Below the pieces are notes generated by a model, which was not told where the DNA came from, did no database searches, and was given only the letters and a program-made list of their open reading frames with translations. A program made the translations under genes and the position numbers. This document shows, one piece after another, positions 6,987 through 14,904 of a stretch of DNA of 30,590 bases. The DNA is taken from positions 1 to 30,590 of the forward strand of contig JAKABA010000031.1 of the NCBI GenBank assembly GCA_021802115.1. The letters run 5' to 3'. The stretch comes from a bacterium. GTDB taxonomy: Bacteria; Chloroflexota; Dormibacteria; UBA8260; Bog-877. The stretch's first letter is position 1, and the number at the start of each line of letters is the position of its first letter.

Positions 6987-7034
6987 TTAGCCTTCCAAGC
7001 TGGATGTCGCGAGTTCGAGTCTCGTCTCCCGCTC
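6987..7034 (+). mobile_element. 3' half of tRNA-Gly(TCC): attachment site of a genomic island
   Basis: The sequence has an anticodon arm with stem TTAGC/GCTGG (two G-T wobbles) and loop CTTCCAA carrying TCC. A variable stretch follows, then the T arm GCGAG-TTCGAGT-CTCGT and the acceptor 3' strand CTCCCGC with discriminator T and CC. The matching 5' acceptor strand (GCGGGAG) and D arm are missing in the 30 bases upstream, so this is not a working tRNA. Such 3' tRNA copies are left at the far end of elements that integrate into tRNA genes. The geometry places the element to the left and the intact gene beyond the window start. No integrase gene is in the window. Confidence 0.75.
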
Positions 7035-7106
7035 CGTCGGCCCACCGTAGCCTGAGCAGCCGACCGATCCACGGCTTCCCAGCCCATGCAGGTCAGGCCG
7101 CCGCAG

Positions 7107-7985
7107 TCATCTGGCTAAGGCTCCTGAGCCGGGCGCCACCACGGCCGCCTCCCCGGCAGGTCGTCGCCTGAACCAGTTGATCGCCCGCGCCACCATGTAG
7201 GCCAGCAGGGACAGGCCGGCTACCAGGAATCCAATCGGCAAGCTGCTGTCGTATCCAATTACGATCGCCACCCAAACCGTCCCCAGAGCGATCCCCACCG
7301 AATAGACCATGGCTCCCCGGGGCGTCTTGGCCAGATACCATCCGGCGGCGGCTGGTCCGATCATCAAGCTGAAGGCGAGCAGGGCTCCGACCACCGGGAC
7401 CGTCAGGCTGGCTGCCAGAGCCACCAGGAGCGTGAAGGTGACATTCATGGCGGTCAGGGACACCCCTCGGGCCGCGGCGAAGTCAGGGACCGTGGACGCC
7501 AACAACAGGGGCCGGTACACGACCGCGATGACGCCGACGAGACAGACGCTCAAGACCGAGATGGCGACCATTTCGGAGCCGCTGATGCCGAGCAACTGGC
7601 CGAAGAGGAGGGCAAACACCTCGGGGGCATAGGTGTTGCCCACCGTCAGGAACAGGTCGCCCAGTCCCAGGGCGGTGACCAGCGCGAGCGCAGTGATCAC
7701 CCCGTTGTGGCTGCGACGCCGCATCAGACCCATCCCCAGCGCCATCAGGATCGCGAAGACACTCAGGCCCAGGATCGAGTTCACGCCGATCAAGAAGGCG
7801 CCGGCCGCCCCCGCGAACGCCCCTCGGGGGACCGCATGAGCCACGAAGGCCTCGCCCCTAAGGTTGACGAAAAAGCCCACCAGCGCCGCGAGAACCGCAA
7901 TCGCGCTGGCCGCGACCCAGGCGTGAACCACGAAGGAGTAACTGAACAACCCCGGGGCGAAGATCGTGTTCCAGATACTGGTCAC
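7107..7985 (-). CDS. Metal ABC transporter permease 2 (ZnuB/TroD family)
   Basis: This 292-residue, highly hydrophobic protein has about eight or nine membrane segments and the ABC-3 family pattern: LRGEAFVAHAVPRGAFAGAA after the second helix, LFGQLLGISGSEMVAISVL in the middle, and VVGALLAFSLMIGPAAAGWY near the end, the ATPase-contact region. It forms part of the channel moving Zn2+ or Mn2+ across the membrane. The GTG at 7985 lies 15 bp after the stop of the first permease and is preceded by GGAG, so the two genes are probably translated from one mRNA. It is the last gene of the operon and the first core gene beside the tRNA fragment. Confidence 0.9.
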   Translation of the reverse strand: MTSIWNTIFAPGLFSYSFVVHAWVAASAIAVLAALVGFFVNLRGEAFVAHAVPRGAFAGAAGAFLIGVNSILGLSVFAILMALGMGLMRRRSHNGVITALALVTALGLGDLFLTVGNTYAPEVFALLFGQLLGISGSEMVAISVLSVCLVGVIAVVYRPLLLASTVPDFAAARGVSLTAMNVTFTLLVALAASLTVPVVGALLAFSLMIGPAAAGWYLAKTPRGAMVYSVGIALGTVWVAIVIGYDSSLPIGFLVAGLSLLAYMVARAINWFRRRPAGEAAVVAPGSGALAR

Positions 7986-8000
7986 CGGCGCGCTCCGACC

Positions 8001-8870
8001 CTACTCAGCCCGAACCGTGCTGGTCCGCGGGACCGCCTGCCCAAGCGAGAAGGCGACCACCATCACGGCTACCACGAAGAAGCTCACCGGCCAGCCCCGG
8101 CCGGCCGGCGGCCAGGTGAAGCTGTCATAGGCCAACAGGATCCCCAGCCAGGTGTCCACCAGAGCCAGCACCACGGATACCGCGATCGTCATACCCAGCC
8201 TGCGCGTGAGGTGGATGGCGGTTGCCGCGGGACCGATCAGAAGCGCGGTGCTCAGCAGCGCGCCCATGACCAGCGCGGACTGCTCCACGGCCGCCACCAT
8301 CGCCACCAGAAAGACGAAGCTAACCAAACCCACCGGGACGCCCCGGCTGCGAGCTCCGTCCGGATTCACGGTGGACAGCAAAAGTGGCCGGTAGACAAAT
8401 CCCACCACGACCACGGCTGCCAGGGCCAGGCCCACCATCGGCAGCACCAGATCCGGGTTCACAGTGAACACGGAACCGAACAAAATCTCCTGGGTGACTC
8501 CGGTGGAGGTTGACACCTGGCCGATCAGATAGATAAACAGGGCGCTCAGTCCCAGCATCGCCGAGAGGACAACCCCAGTCGCCACGTCACGCTCCCGTGC
8601 CCTCCGGCTCAGGACGTCTACGGAAGCACCCGCGATCAGGCCAGCACCGAGAAATCCCCAGATGGCTTGAACGCCCACCAGAACCGCGCCGGAGGCACCG
8701 GTACTGCCCACATCGCCCAGGGCGTGGCCCAAGAAGGCCTGGCCCCGAATTATGACGAAGACCCCCACCACGGCCGAGCAGACGGCCACCGCGGTCCCCA
8801 GGATCAGAGCGGACCGGACTTGACTGGTCTGCAGGAACCCCGGCGCGATCAGGTAGTTCAGCCAGGCCAT
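8001..8870 (-). CDS. Metal ABC transporter permease 1 (ZnuB/TroC family)
   Basis: This 289-residue ABC-3 family permease has family landmarks VFVIIRGQAFLGHALGDVG, LFGSVFTVNPDLVLPMVGLA and LVMGALLSTALLIGPAATAI. It is only distantly similar to the downstream permease, so the transporter channel is probably a heterodimer, as in the sitABCD/troABCD-type systems with two permeases. The ATG at 8870 follows GGAG with short spacing. The gap to the ATPase gene upstream is 112 bp, holds a tandem repeat, and is larger than the other gaps in this operon. Confidence 0.9.
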   Translation of the reverse strand: MAWLNYLIAPGFLQTSQVRSALILGTAVAVCSAVVGVFVIIRGQAFLGHALGDVGSTGASGAVLVGVQAIWGFLGAGLIAGASVDVLSRRARERDVATGVVLSAMLGLSALFIYLIGQVSTSTGVTQEILFGSVFTVNPDLVLPMVGLALAAVVVVGFVYRPLLLSTVNPDGARSRGVPVGLVSFVFLVAMVAAVEQSALVMGALLSTALLIGPAATAIHLTRRLGMTIAVSVVLALVDTWLGILLAYDSFTWPPAGRGWPVSFFVVAVMVVAFSLGQAVPRTSTVRAE

Positions 8871-8930
8871 CGGGCTCCAATCCGGCGGCCCACCGCGGCC
8901 CCCAGCCCACCGAGGCGCAGTTCGGTGGTC

Positions 8931-8995
8931 CCGCCCCAGCTAGGATGCAGCATCAGGGTTCCGCCCCAGCTAGGATGCAGCATCAGGGTTCCGCC
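8931..8995. repeat. Perfect 30-bp tandem repeat, two copies plus 5 bp
   Basis: The unit at 8931-8960 is repeated without change at 8961-8990, followed by the first five bases of a third. Each unit holds the perfect dyad GATGC-A-GCATC (8944-8954 and 8974-8984). The second copy overlaps the last codons and stop of the ATPase gene. The repeat lies just upstream of the permease gene pair on the transcribed strand and so could affect their expression, or may be a recent slippage duplication. Confidence 0.9.
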
Positions 8996-9822
8996 GGCAG
9001 GCTGCGCGGTCGGCCGTGGGGAAGCAGTTCCTCATGGCCGAGGGGCACCATCTCGTCGCCGGCGAACACCAGGATCCTGCCCTGCACCCGCACCACCTCA
9101 ACCGGCTGGCCGTAGAGCTCGCTCAGGACCTCGGAACGCACCACCTGCTCCACGCTCCCCAGCACAGCACGCCCTTGAGCGATGTACAGGACCTGGTCCA
9201 GCACCCCTAGCAGCGGATTCACATCGTGGGCGACGAAGAGCACCGTGATTCGAGTCTCGCTGGCGATCTCGGAGATCAGCCGGATGATGTCATGACCACT
9301 GCGAATGTCAAGATTGGCCAACGGCTCGTCCAGGAGCAGAATCCGGGGCGAAGTGAGCAACGCCTGGGCAATCAGCAGGCGCTGGCGCTCGCCGCCGGAA
9401 AGGGTTCCCACCGCCTCCTCGGCGTAGCCCAGGGCACCGACCCGCTCGAGGCAGGCGTCGATGCGGCGGCGACGGTCTTTGGTGGGCAGCGCGAACCCCC
9501 ACTTCTCCCCGTCCAACCCCAGCCCGACCAGATCCCGGGCCCGCAGGGGCAGATCAGGTTCGGCAGCAAAACTCTGGGGAACGTAGCCGATCTGACGACC
9601 TCCCCGACCCGCCGGTTGACCGAGCACGGTCACGCTCCCAGAATTTGGCCGCAGCAGGCCCAGCACCAACCGGATCATGGTCGTCTTGCCCGCACCGTTG
9701 GGGCCGATCACCCCCACGAATGCGCCCTCCGGGACGTCGAATTGCAGCTGGCGTAGGACCACGTGACGGCCAAACGCCACATCTACCTGATCGAACTGCA
9801 CGGCTGCCCTTGGCGATGACAC
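8983..9822 (-). CDS. znuC: Metal ABC transporter ATP-binding protein
   Basis: A 279-residue ABC ATPase with Walker A GPNGAGKTT at 40-48, Q-loop VPQSF near 81, signature LSGGERQR at 141-148, Walker B ILLLDEP at 161-167 and the switch histidine in VLFVAHDVN. The class is that of zinc/manganese importers (ZnuC/TroB). It energises import through the two permeases encoded downstream. The GTG at 9822 is preceded by GCAGAGG and lies 10 bp after the stop of the binding-protein gene, so the genes are co-transcribed. The symbol is by family; Mn2+ rather than Zn2+ specificity remains possible. Confidence 0.92.
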   Translation of the reverse strand: MSSPRAAVQFDQVDVAFGRHVVLRQLQFDVPEGAFVGVIGPNGAGKTTMIRLVLGLLRPNSGSVTVLGQPAGRGGRQIGYVPQSFAAEPDLPLRARDLVGLGLDGEKWGFALPTKDRRRRIDACLERVGALGYAEEAVGTLSGGERQRLLIAQALLTSPRILLLDEPLANLDIRSGHDIIRLISEIASETRITVLFVAHDVNPLLGVLDQVLYIAQGRAVLGSVEQVVRSEVLSELYGQPVEVVRVQGRILVFAGDEMVPLGHEELLPHGRPRSLPAEP

Positions 9823-9832
9823 CTCTGCTCGC

Positions 9833-10783
9833 CTAGCTCAGCCGAACCGTGGAAAGACCGTGGCTGAGGGCGTCAGAGACCGCCGTGGTCTCGGCCACCA
9901 TCCAGGCCTGGTAGCTATAGTGCGCCGGCATGGTCTCGTAGACCCCCACCACCGGCACCTTGTGCGCTCGGGCCAGCGCCAGGAACGATGCCGTGGTGGA
10001 GTCGACCGCCTGCTGATTGTAGACGAATACCTTGACCTGTCGGCGAGCCAGCAGATTGTCCTCAATCACGACATCCTGCGGGGATGGATCCACACTGTTC
10101 ATGATGGCGGCTTGCAGTGACCACGGAGTCGCCACGGCGAGGCCCGCAGCCTGCAGCATGTAGTCGGCCACCGGTTCGGTGACCGCCACCGGCGTCCCCG
10201 CGAAGCTGGCTTTGAGCTGGGCAATGTCCTCATGCCAGGTCGCTAGGGACGCTACGAAGCGGGCCTCGGCCCGCTGAAAGTAGGCCGTCGCGTCGGGCCG
10301 GAGCCGGCTGAGGTCCCGCGCAATCACGGGTGCCAGGCGGGCCATCGTGCTCGGGTCGTACCAAAGATGGGGATTGCGGGTGTTGGCCCCGTAGCCCAGG
10401 GTGCTGGCCACCGTCACGACTACCCGACCGGGGGCGGCCGCAGCCGACTCCAAGCGGTTCATGAATGAGTCGTAGCCAAGTCCATTCTGGACAATCAGCT
10501 GCGCCCCTCCCACCAGGCGAGCGTCAGCTGTGTCGGCCTCATAGGTATGGGGATCGACGTTCGGGTTGCTCATGATGCTCTGTACCGACACGTATGGCCC
10601 ACCTATCTGCTTGATCACGTTGCCGTACTCGTTCTCCGCCCCGATCGCCTTGATCACCCCGCCCGCGACGGGCGATGGTCCCAGCTGGGTACTGGTGGCG
10701 GCCCCACAGCTGGCCAGCAGCACCCCGAAGAGGCCCGCAACGCCGACGACGAGCAGCTTGCGGTGGCTGGGAGTCTTCACCAC
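9833..10783 (-). CDS. znuA: Metal-binding lipoprotein of the ABC transporter (cluster A-I binding protein)
   Basis: This 316-residue protein has a lipoprotein signal: basic N-terminus, hydrophobic stretch, lipobox LASC with the lipidated cysteine at 26. The likely metal ligands are H79 (in DPHTYE), H139 (in NPHLWYDP), E203 (in TEPVADY) and E283 (in VYETMP). Two histidines with two acidic ligands are nearer to manganese-type binding proteins than to the three-histidine site of classic ZnuA. No histidine-rich loop is present. It captures the metal outside the membrane and delivers it to the permeases. The GTG at 10783 follows a G-rich stretch; the signal peptide starts correctly from there. The symbol is by gene context. 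Confidence 0.85.
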   Translation of the reverse strand: MVKTPSHRKLLVVGVAGLFGVLLASCGAATSTQLGPSPVAGGVIKAIGAENEYGNVIKQIGGPYVSVQSIMSNPNVDPHTYEADTADARLVGGAQLIVQNGLGYDSFMNRLESAAAAPGRVVVTVASTLGYGANTRNPHLWYDPSTMARLAPVIARDLSRLRPDATAYFQRAEARFVASLATWHEDIAQLKASFAGTPVAVTEPVADYMLQAAGLAVATPWSLQAAIMNSVDPSPQDVVIEDNLLARRQVKVFVYNQQAVDSTTASFLALARAHKVPVVGVYETMPAHYSYQAWMVAETTAVSDALSHGLSTVRLS

Positions 10784-10799
10784 CGCCCGCCATCGTAGG

Positions 10800-10851
10800 C
10801 GTGCCTGGATTCGCAGACTGCGAGCGCAGGCACGTCAGGCTGGCCAGCCTG
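10800..10851. promoter_or_regulatory. Compound palindromes between the Fur-family gene and the transporter operon
   Basis: Arms CGTGCCTG (10800-10807) and CAGGCACG (10827-10834) enclose a second perfect dyad TCGCAG-A-CTGCGA (10811-10823). They are followed at once by the 16-bp perfect palindrome CAGGCTGGCCAGCCTG (10836-10851). No T-run follows on either strand, so an operator of the transporter, or a T-less terminator of the regulator gene, is possible. It lies just upstream of the binding-protein start (10783) on the minus strand. Confidence 0.5.
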
Positions 10852-10898
10852 GTACCCCTGCCAATCCCTAGCCAAGCCGTTAACGCGGGCCTGGTGAC

Positions 10899-11360
10899 TC
10901 ATGGCGCTTTCCCAACCGCGACCGAGAGGCTCACAACCTCGGCGGAACTTGAGCTGCTGATCTCATACGCAGGGTGAGCGGCACGCGCGCAGCGAGCGCA
11001 GGTGCCGGTGAGAACCAGATGGTGGTCGGACACCGTAAATCCAGTCGCCTGGGCGATCGCCGCCAGCGAGGAGTCCAGGAGGCCGCAGGGAACCGCCGTG
11101 ACCTCCCCACAGGCCAAGCACCGCAGGTGGTCGTGGTGATCACTTCGGAGCTCGAAGTGAGTGCGCCCGTCGTCCAGCTCCAGCCGCCCCACCGTCCCTT
11201 CCCCTTCCAACTTCGCCACCGCGCGAAAGACGGTCGAGAAATCCGCCTTGACGCCAACCATGCCGAGTCCGGAGTGGAGCTCGTCCAGTGTCCAGGTGTG
11301 GTGTGCCTCAGCCTTCATCAAGGCGAGCAACTCGCCAGGAACTCGCGGTCGTCTTCCCAT
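10899..11360 (-). CDS. zur: Fur-family metalloregulator (Zur-like)
   Basis: From the ATG at 11360 this 153-residue protein has the Fur fold: winged helix (WTLDELHSGLGMVGVKADFS, TVFRAVAKLEGEGTVGRLEL), the metal-sensing stretch HHDHLRCLAC (75-84), SDHH (111-114), and two CxxC pairs (CLAC 81-84, CARC 121-124) that usually form the structural zinc site. It should repress uptake genes when metal is plentiful. Its place directly before the metal transporter points to that as its target. An ATG at 11369 is possible, but the promoter puts the transcript start at 11360. Zinc sensing is the likeliest reading; manganese or iron is not excluded. Confidence 0.87.
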   Translation of the reverse strand: MGRRPRVPGELLALMKAEAHHTWTLDELHSGLGMVGVKADFSTVFRAVAKLEGEGTVGRLELDDGRTHFELRSDHHDHLRCLACGEVTAVPCGLLDSSLAAIAQATGFTVSDHHLVLTGTCARCARAAHPAYEISSSSSAEVVSLSVAVGKAP

Positions 11361-11367
11361 ATGGGTC

Positions 11368-11396
11368 ATTCTACATACTGCAATGGGTTTGTGCAA
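11368..11396 (-). promoter_or_regulatory. Leaderless promoter of the Fur-family gene
   Basis: On the minus strand TTGCAC (11396-11391), a 17-bp spacer and TAGAAT (11373-11368) are followed 7 bp later by the ATG at 11360. This is a good sigma-70-type promoter for a leaderless mRNA, and it decides the start of the regulator. Confidence 0.72.
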
Positions 11397-11499
11397 GCCA
11401 CTTGGCTATTACTGGTCAGAGGGAGTGGCATTCCCCAGCGAGTCGACAGACCCGACCTCAGCGGCACCGCCCAGACCTATGGCACGATATGAGCCACTC

Positions 11500-12417
11500 A
11501 TGACTGAAGTCCCCGGCCCTCTCCCGACCGTGGCGCCGCAGCTCAACGCCGCGGCTGCGACTGTGGAGCCCTTCAAGGCCAGCCGACTGGCGGTGGTCGG
11601 AACCGGCGTGATGGCCGAGGCCATCACCTCCGGCCTCCTCCGTCAGGGGCTGTTGGCTCCAAGCCAGGTGGCCTGCAGTCATCCCCGGCCAGCGCGACGC
11701 GATCAGTTGCGCTTGACCCTGGGAGTTGATGTCACCGCCGACAACGGGGAGGCGGTCGAGGGCGCAGACCTGGTGCTGCTGGCGGTGAAGCCTCAGGTCC
11801 TGCCCCGGGTGCTGCCCGAGGTATCCCACAAACTCACCGCGGGCGCTCTGGTGGTGAGCATCGTCGCTGGGGCCAGCACCAAGGTCTTGGGGCGGGCTCT
11901 GGGGCATCCCCCTCTGGTACGGGCGATGCCCAACACCCCGGCCCAGATCGGCGCTGGCATGACCGTCTGGTTCAGCACCCCGGACGTCGGACCCGCCGAC
12001 CTCCGGCGCGCCCAACTGCTGCTGGCGGCTCTCGGCGAGGAGATTCAGGTGCAGGATGAGGCCCAGGTGGCCATGGCGACTGCGGTCAGCGGTACCGGCC
12101 CCACCTATACCCTGCTCTTCATCGAGTCACTGATCGACGCCGCAGTGCATCTGGGCTTTCCCCGGCATGTCGCCCGTCGGCTCGTGCTGAGCACGGCCAG
12201 TGGCTCGGTCGCTTTTGCCGCCCAGAGCAACAAGCATGTCAGCGAACTCCGGGACATGGTCACCTCTCCGGGTGGGACCTCAGCGGAGGCCCTCGCCGCG
12301 CTCGAGCGTGGACGCTTCAGAACCGTCCTCAGCGACGCGGTCTGGGCCGCCTATCGCCGTACCGTTCAACTGGAAGCGACCCTCGAGGGCGCGCCGGTGG
12401 CGCCCCCTCCGGATTGA
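11500..12417 (+). CDS. proC: Pyrroline-5-carboxylate reductase
   Basis: The protein makes L-proline from pyrroline-5-carboxylate with NAD(P)H. The dinucleotide-binding LAVVGTGVMAEAI is near the N-terminus. LVLLAVKPQVLPRVLPEV and VRAMPNTPAQIGAGMT follow, the latter a family hallmark, then AVSGTGPTYTLLFIESLIDA and DMVTSPGGTSAEALAALERG, the C-terminal dimer and substrate motif. From the ATG at 11500 it has 305 residues, longer than the usual 270 because of about 25 residues before the Rossmann strand. An ATG at 11479 or a GTG at 11563 (284 residues) are other in-frame starts. It is transcribed away from the Fur-family gene. Confidence 0.93.
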   Translation: MTEVPGPLPTVAPQLNAAAATVEPFKASRLAVVGTGVMAEAITSGLLRQGLLAPSQVACSHPRPARRDQLRLTLGVDVTADNGEAVEGADLVLLAVKPQVLPRVLPEVSHKLTAGALVVSIVAGASTKVLGRALGHPPLVRAMPNTPAQIGAGMTVWFSTPDVGPADLRRAQLLLAALGEEIQVQDEAQVAMATAVSGTGPTYTLLFIESLIDAAVHLGFPRHVARRLVLSTASGSVAFAAQSNKHVSELRDMVTSPGGTSAEALAALERGRFRTVLSDAVWAAYRRTVQLEATLEGAPVAPPPD

Positions 12418-12430
12418 GGGGCGCGAGCAG

Positions 12431-12447
12431 ACCACATACCTTGTGGT
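12431..12447. terminator. Hairpin between convergent proC and typA
   Basis: Perfect arms ACCACA (12431-12436) and TGTGGT (12442-12447) with a 5-nt loop lie in the 46 bp between the two convergent stop codons. There is no T-run, so it is only a candidate bidirectional terminator. Confidence 0.4.
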
Positions 12448-12463
12448 GGCCTGTGATGGGGCC

Positions 12464-14299
12464 CTACTCGGCGGCCCCTTGGCGGCTGCGACGCCGCTGG
12501 CGAGCCCGCAGCGACTGGTCCAGGACCAGCTTGCGCAGGCGCACCGACTTGGGCGTGACCTCGGCGCACTCGTCCTCAGCGATGAAGTCCAGAGCTTGCT
12601 CCAAAGAAAGCTGCAGGTGCGGACTTAGCCGTACCAACTCCTCGGAGGTCGAGGAACGCATGTTGCTGAGCTTCTTCTCCTTGGTGGGGTTGACATCCAT
12701 CTCGTCGGCACGGGCGTTCTCGCCCACCACCATCCCCTCGTAAACCTCGGTGCCGGGGCCGATCAGCATGCTGCCACGATCCTGCAGGGACATCAGTGCC
12801 TCCGTGGTGGAGAACCCCCGCCGGTCCGCGACCATCGAGCCATTCCGGCGGGTGCGGAGTTCCCCATGCCACGGCTCCCAACCGTCAAACACGCTGTGAA
12901 GCACGCCGGTGCCTCGAGTCTCGACCAGGAACTCGGTCCTGAAGCCGACCAATCCTCTAGCTGGCACCCGATAGTCCATGCGGACCCAGCCGGTGCCATG
13001 ATTGACGATCTCCTCTAAGCGCCCTTGGCGGAGGGCAAGCATTTGGGTCACCACTCCCAGGTACTCCTCAGGCACATCCACGGCAAGCCGCTCCATGGGC
13101 TCGTGGAGCATGCCATCGATCTCCCTGGTCACCACCTGGGGCTTGCCAACCGTCAACTCAAAGCCCTCGCGGCGCATGGTCTCAACCAAGACCGCCAACT
13201 GCAGCTCGCCACGCCCTTGCACTTCCCAGGTGTCGGGGCGAGCCGTGGGAAAGACCCGGACGGAGACGTTCCCCACCAGTTCCGCATCAAGGCGCCCCTT
13301 GACCAAGCGGGCGGTCAACTTGCTGCCCTCAGTCCCCGCCAGCGGCGAGGTGTTGATTCCCACGGTCATGGACAAGCTCGGCTCGTCGACCAAGATCGCC
13401 GGAAGTGGCCGCGGATCCTCGGGGTCGGCCAGGGTGTCGCCAATCGAAATGTCACCGAAGCCGGCCACCGCCACGATCTCCCCGGGGCCGGCGCTCTCCA
13501 CGTCGATGCGGTCCAACGCCTTGGAGGCATACAGCTCGGTGACCTTGGCTGTCACCACCGATCCATCCACCCGGCACCACGCCACTGTCGCACCTCGCAT
13601 CAGGGTGCCCTGATGGACGCGGCAGATGGCCAGCCGGCCGACGTAAGGAGATGCGTCCAGGTTGGTCACCAGGGCCTGCAGGGGATGGCCAGGTTCATAG
13701 ACCGGCGCCGGCACGTGCTTGAGGATCGCCTCAAATAGCGGCACCAGATCGGTGCCCACCGCGTCGCGCTTGGCGCTGGCCCACCCCAACCTGGCGCTCG
13801 AGTACAGAATCGGAAACTCAAGCTGCTCCTCGTTGGCATCCAGATCCAAGAAGAGGTCCTCCACCTCCCGGACCACCTCCGTGACCCGGGCATCCGGTCG
13901 GTCGACCTTGTTGATGACGACGATCACGGCCAGGCCCGCCTCCAGGGTCTTGCGCAAAACGAACCTGGTCTGCGGCAGCGGTCCCTCGGACGCGTCGACC
14001 AAGAGCAGAACCCCATCCACCATCGCCAGCGCGCGCTCGACCTCGCCCCCGAAGTCGGCATGCCCGGGCGTGTCCACGATCGTGATCTTGGTCGCCCCGT
14101 ACTGAATCGCCGTGTGCTTGGCGAGAATCGTGATTCCCTTCTCGCGCTCGAGGTCCCCGGAGTCGAGCACCCGGTCGGTCAGTTCCATGTTGCTGCGGAA
14201 CGCTCCCGTCTGCCGGAGCATGACATCCACCAGGGTGGTTTTGCCATGGTCGACATGGGCGATGATGGCGACGTTGCGCAGATCGTTACGGACTTCCAT
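12464..14299 (-). CDS. typA: Translational GTPase TypA/BipA
   Basis: This 611-residue ribosome-binding GTPase has all G motifs: G1 AHVDHGKTT (14-22), G2 REKGITI (53-58), G3 DTPGH (76-80), G4 NKVD (130-133) and G5 SSA (167-169). The EF-G-like domains follow, then the TypA-specific C-terminal part ([19 protein letters not shown]-like [40 protein letters not shown]). It is full length for the family. It takes part in ribosome assembly and stress or cold adaptation. The ATG at 14299 starts the conserved N-terminus ([12 protein letters not shown]). No strong Shine-Dalgarno is seen. Confidence 0.96.
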   Translation of the reverse strand: MEVRNDLRNVAIIAHVDHGKTTLVDVMLRQTGAFRSNMELTDRVLDSGDLEREKGITILAKHTAIQYGATKITIVDTPGHADFGGEVERALAMVDGVLLLVDASEGPLPQTRFVLRKTLEAGLAVIVVINKVDRPDARVTEVVREVEDLFLDLDANEEQLEFPILYSSARLGWASAKRDAVGTDLVPLFEAILKHVPAPVYEPGHPLQALVTNLDASPYVGRLAICRVHQGTLMRGATVAWCRVDGSVVTAKVTELYASKALDRIDVESAGPGEIVAVAGFGDISIGDTLADPEDPRPLPAILVDEPSLSMTVGINTSPLAGTEGSKLTARLVKGRLDAELVGNVSVRVFPTARPDTWEVQGRGELQLAVLVETMRREGFELTVGKPQVVTREIDGMLHEPMERLAVDVPEEYLGVVTQMLALRQGRLEEIVNHGTGWVRMDYRVPARGLVGFRTEFLVETRGTGVLHSVFDGWEPWHGELRTRRNGSMVADRRGFSTTEALMSLQDRGSMLIGPGTEVYEGMVVGENARADEMDVNPTKEKKLSNMRSSTSEELVRLSPHLQLSLEQALDFIAEDECAEVTPKSVRLRKLVLDQSLRARQRRRSRQGAAE

Positions 14300-14768
14300 G
14301 GCCGATCCAGCATAGCCAACAGAGTTGGCGGCAGCCGACTACGGTCTCGCTCCACGCCATCCGGGCCGAGCATCAGCGATCACCACCACAGGGCCTTGGA
14401 GCGACCGGTCAGCCGGCCAGCTGAGACTGGGAGCCCTCCCCACGGCTAACGCCTCCTCGCGGTCAGGGTCCCTCACCGCACGGGTCCCGCCATGCGATCC
14501 GTGCCCCGGCTGGTCCCCAGCACGATCGTGACACGCCCGGGTCGGGGACGGTGGCCGGGTCGACACCACGGTTTCATCCGCCGGTCGCCGCGGCGAGCGG
14601 GCCCGTACCCGGGCGAGCGCCCGGGCTCCCTTCCGGTGCGGCTTGGTGGCTACCGCGTGGGACCACCAGGGCGTCGACGCCGATGGGGCCTGGTCCGCTT
14701 GGGCGGGTGTCCTTCGTCTCGAGCGCCGCCCAGTATGGCACCGGCTGCGCAGTTCCTTTCCCAGCGGT
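14300..14768. other. GC-rich stretch without a convincing gene
   Basis: Several overlapping frames are open on both strands, as expected in GC-rich DNA, but none gives a recognisable protein. A strong palindrome with 8-bp arms CCCGGGCG/CGCCCGGG (14608-14625) could be a terminator or an RNA hairpin. The first part should hold the typA promoter, which I cannot pick out. Confidence 0.4.
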
Positions 14769-14797
14769 TTGACATTGGGAGGTGACCCAGTTAGCTT
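14769..14797 (+). promoter_or_regulatory. Promoter of the DoxX-family gene
   Basis: TTGACA (14769-14774), a 17-bp spacer and TAGCTT (14792-14797) form a plausible promoter. The mRNA leader would be about 100 nt. It holds a perfect hairpin TGGTTG/CAACCA (14839-14844, 14851-14856) and a second small stem GCCAC/GTGGC before the Shine-Dalgarno. Confidence 0.5.
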
Positions 14798-14904
14798 CCG
14801 TCAACTCCAATCTGGCGGCTCCACCCCTCTATGGCCTATGGTTGTTCATGCAACCACTCGCTCCGGCCACCACGTGGCTGAGGCCAGCACTGGAGGAATC
14901 AGTC

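Noticed and set aside
6961..7034. A complete tRNA-Gly gene
   Set aside because: No D arm and no 5' acceptor strand pairing with CTCCCGC are present upstream of the anticodon arm, so only the 3' half exists.
8931..8995. A CRISPR array
   Set aside because: Only two directly adjacent units without spacers; it is a simple tandem repeat. No CRISPR array is seen anywhere in the window.
14325..14785. Several overlapping open frames between typA and the DoxX-family gene
   Set aside because: They overlap on both strands, lack ribosome sites and show no recognisable protein; a promoter for the DoxX-family gene crosses the end of one of them.
14782..14904. Longer start for the DoxX-family gene at 14782
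   Set aside because: It would begin inside the TTGACA/TAGCTT promoter, and the ATG at 14905 has an ideal Shine-Dalgarno.
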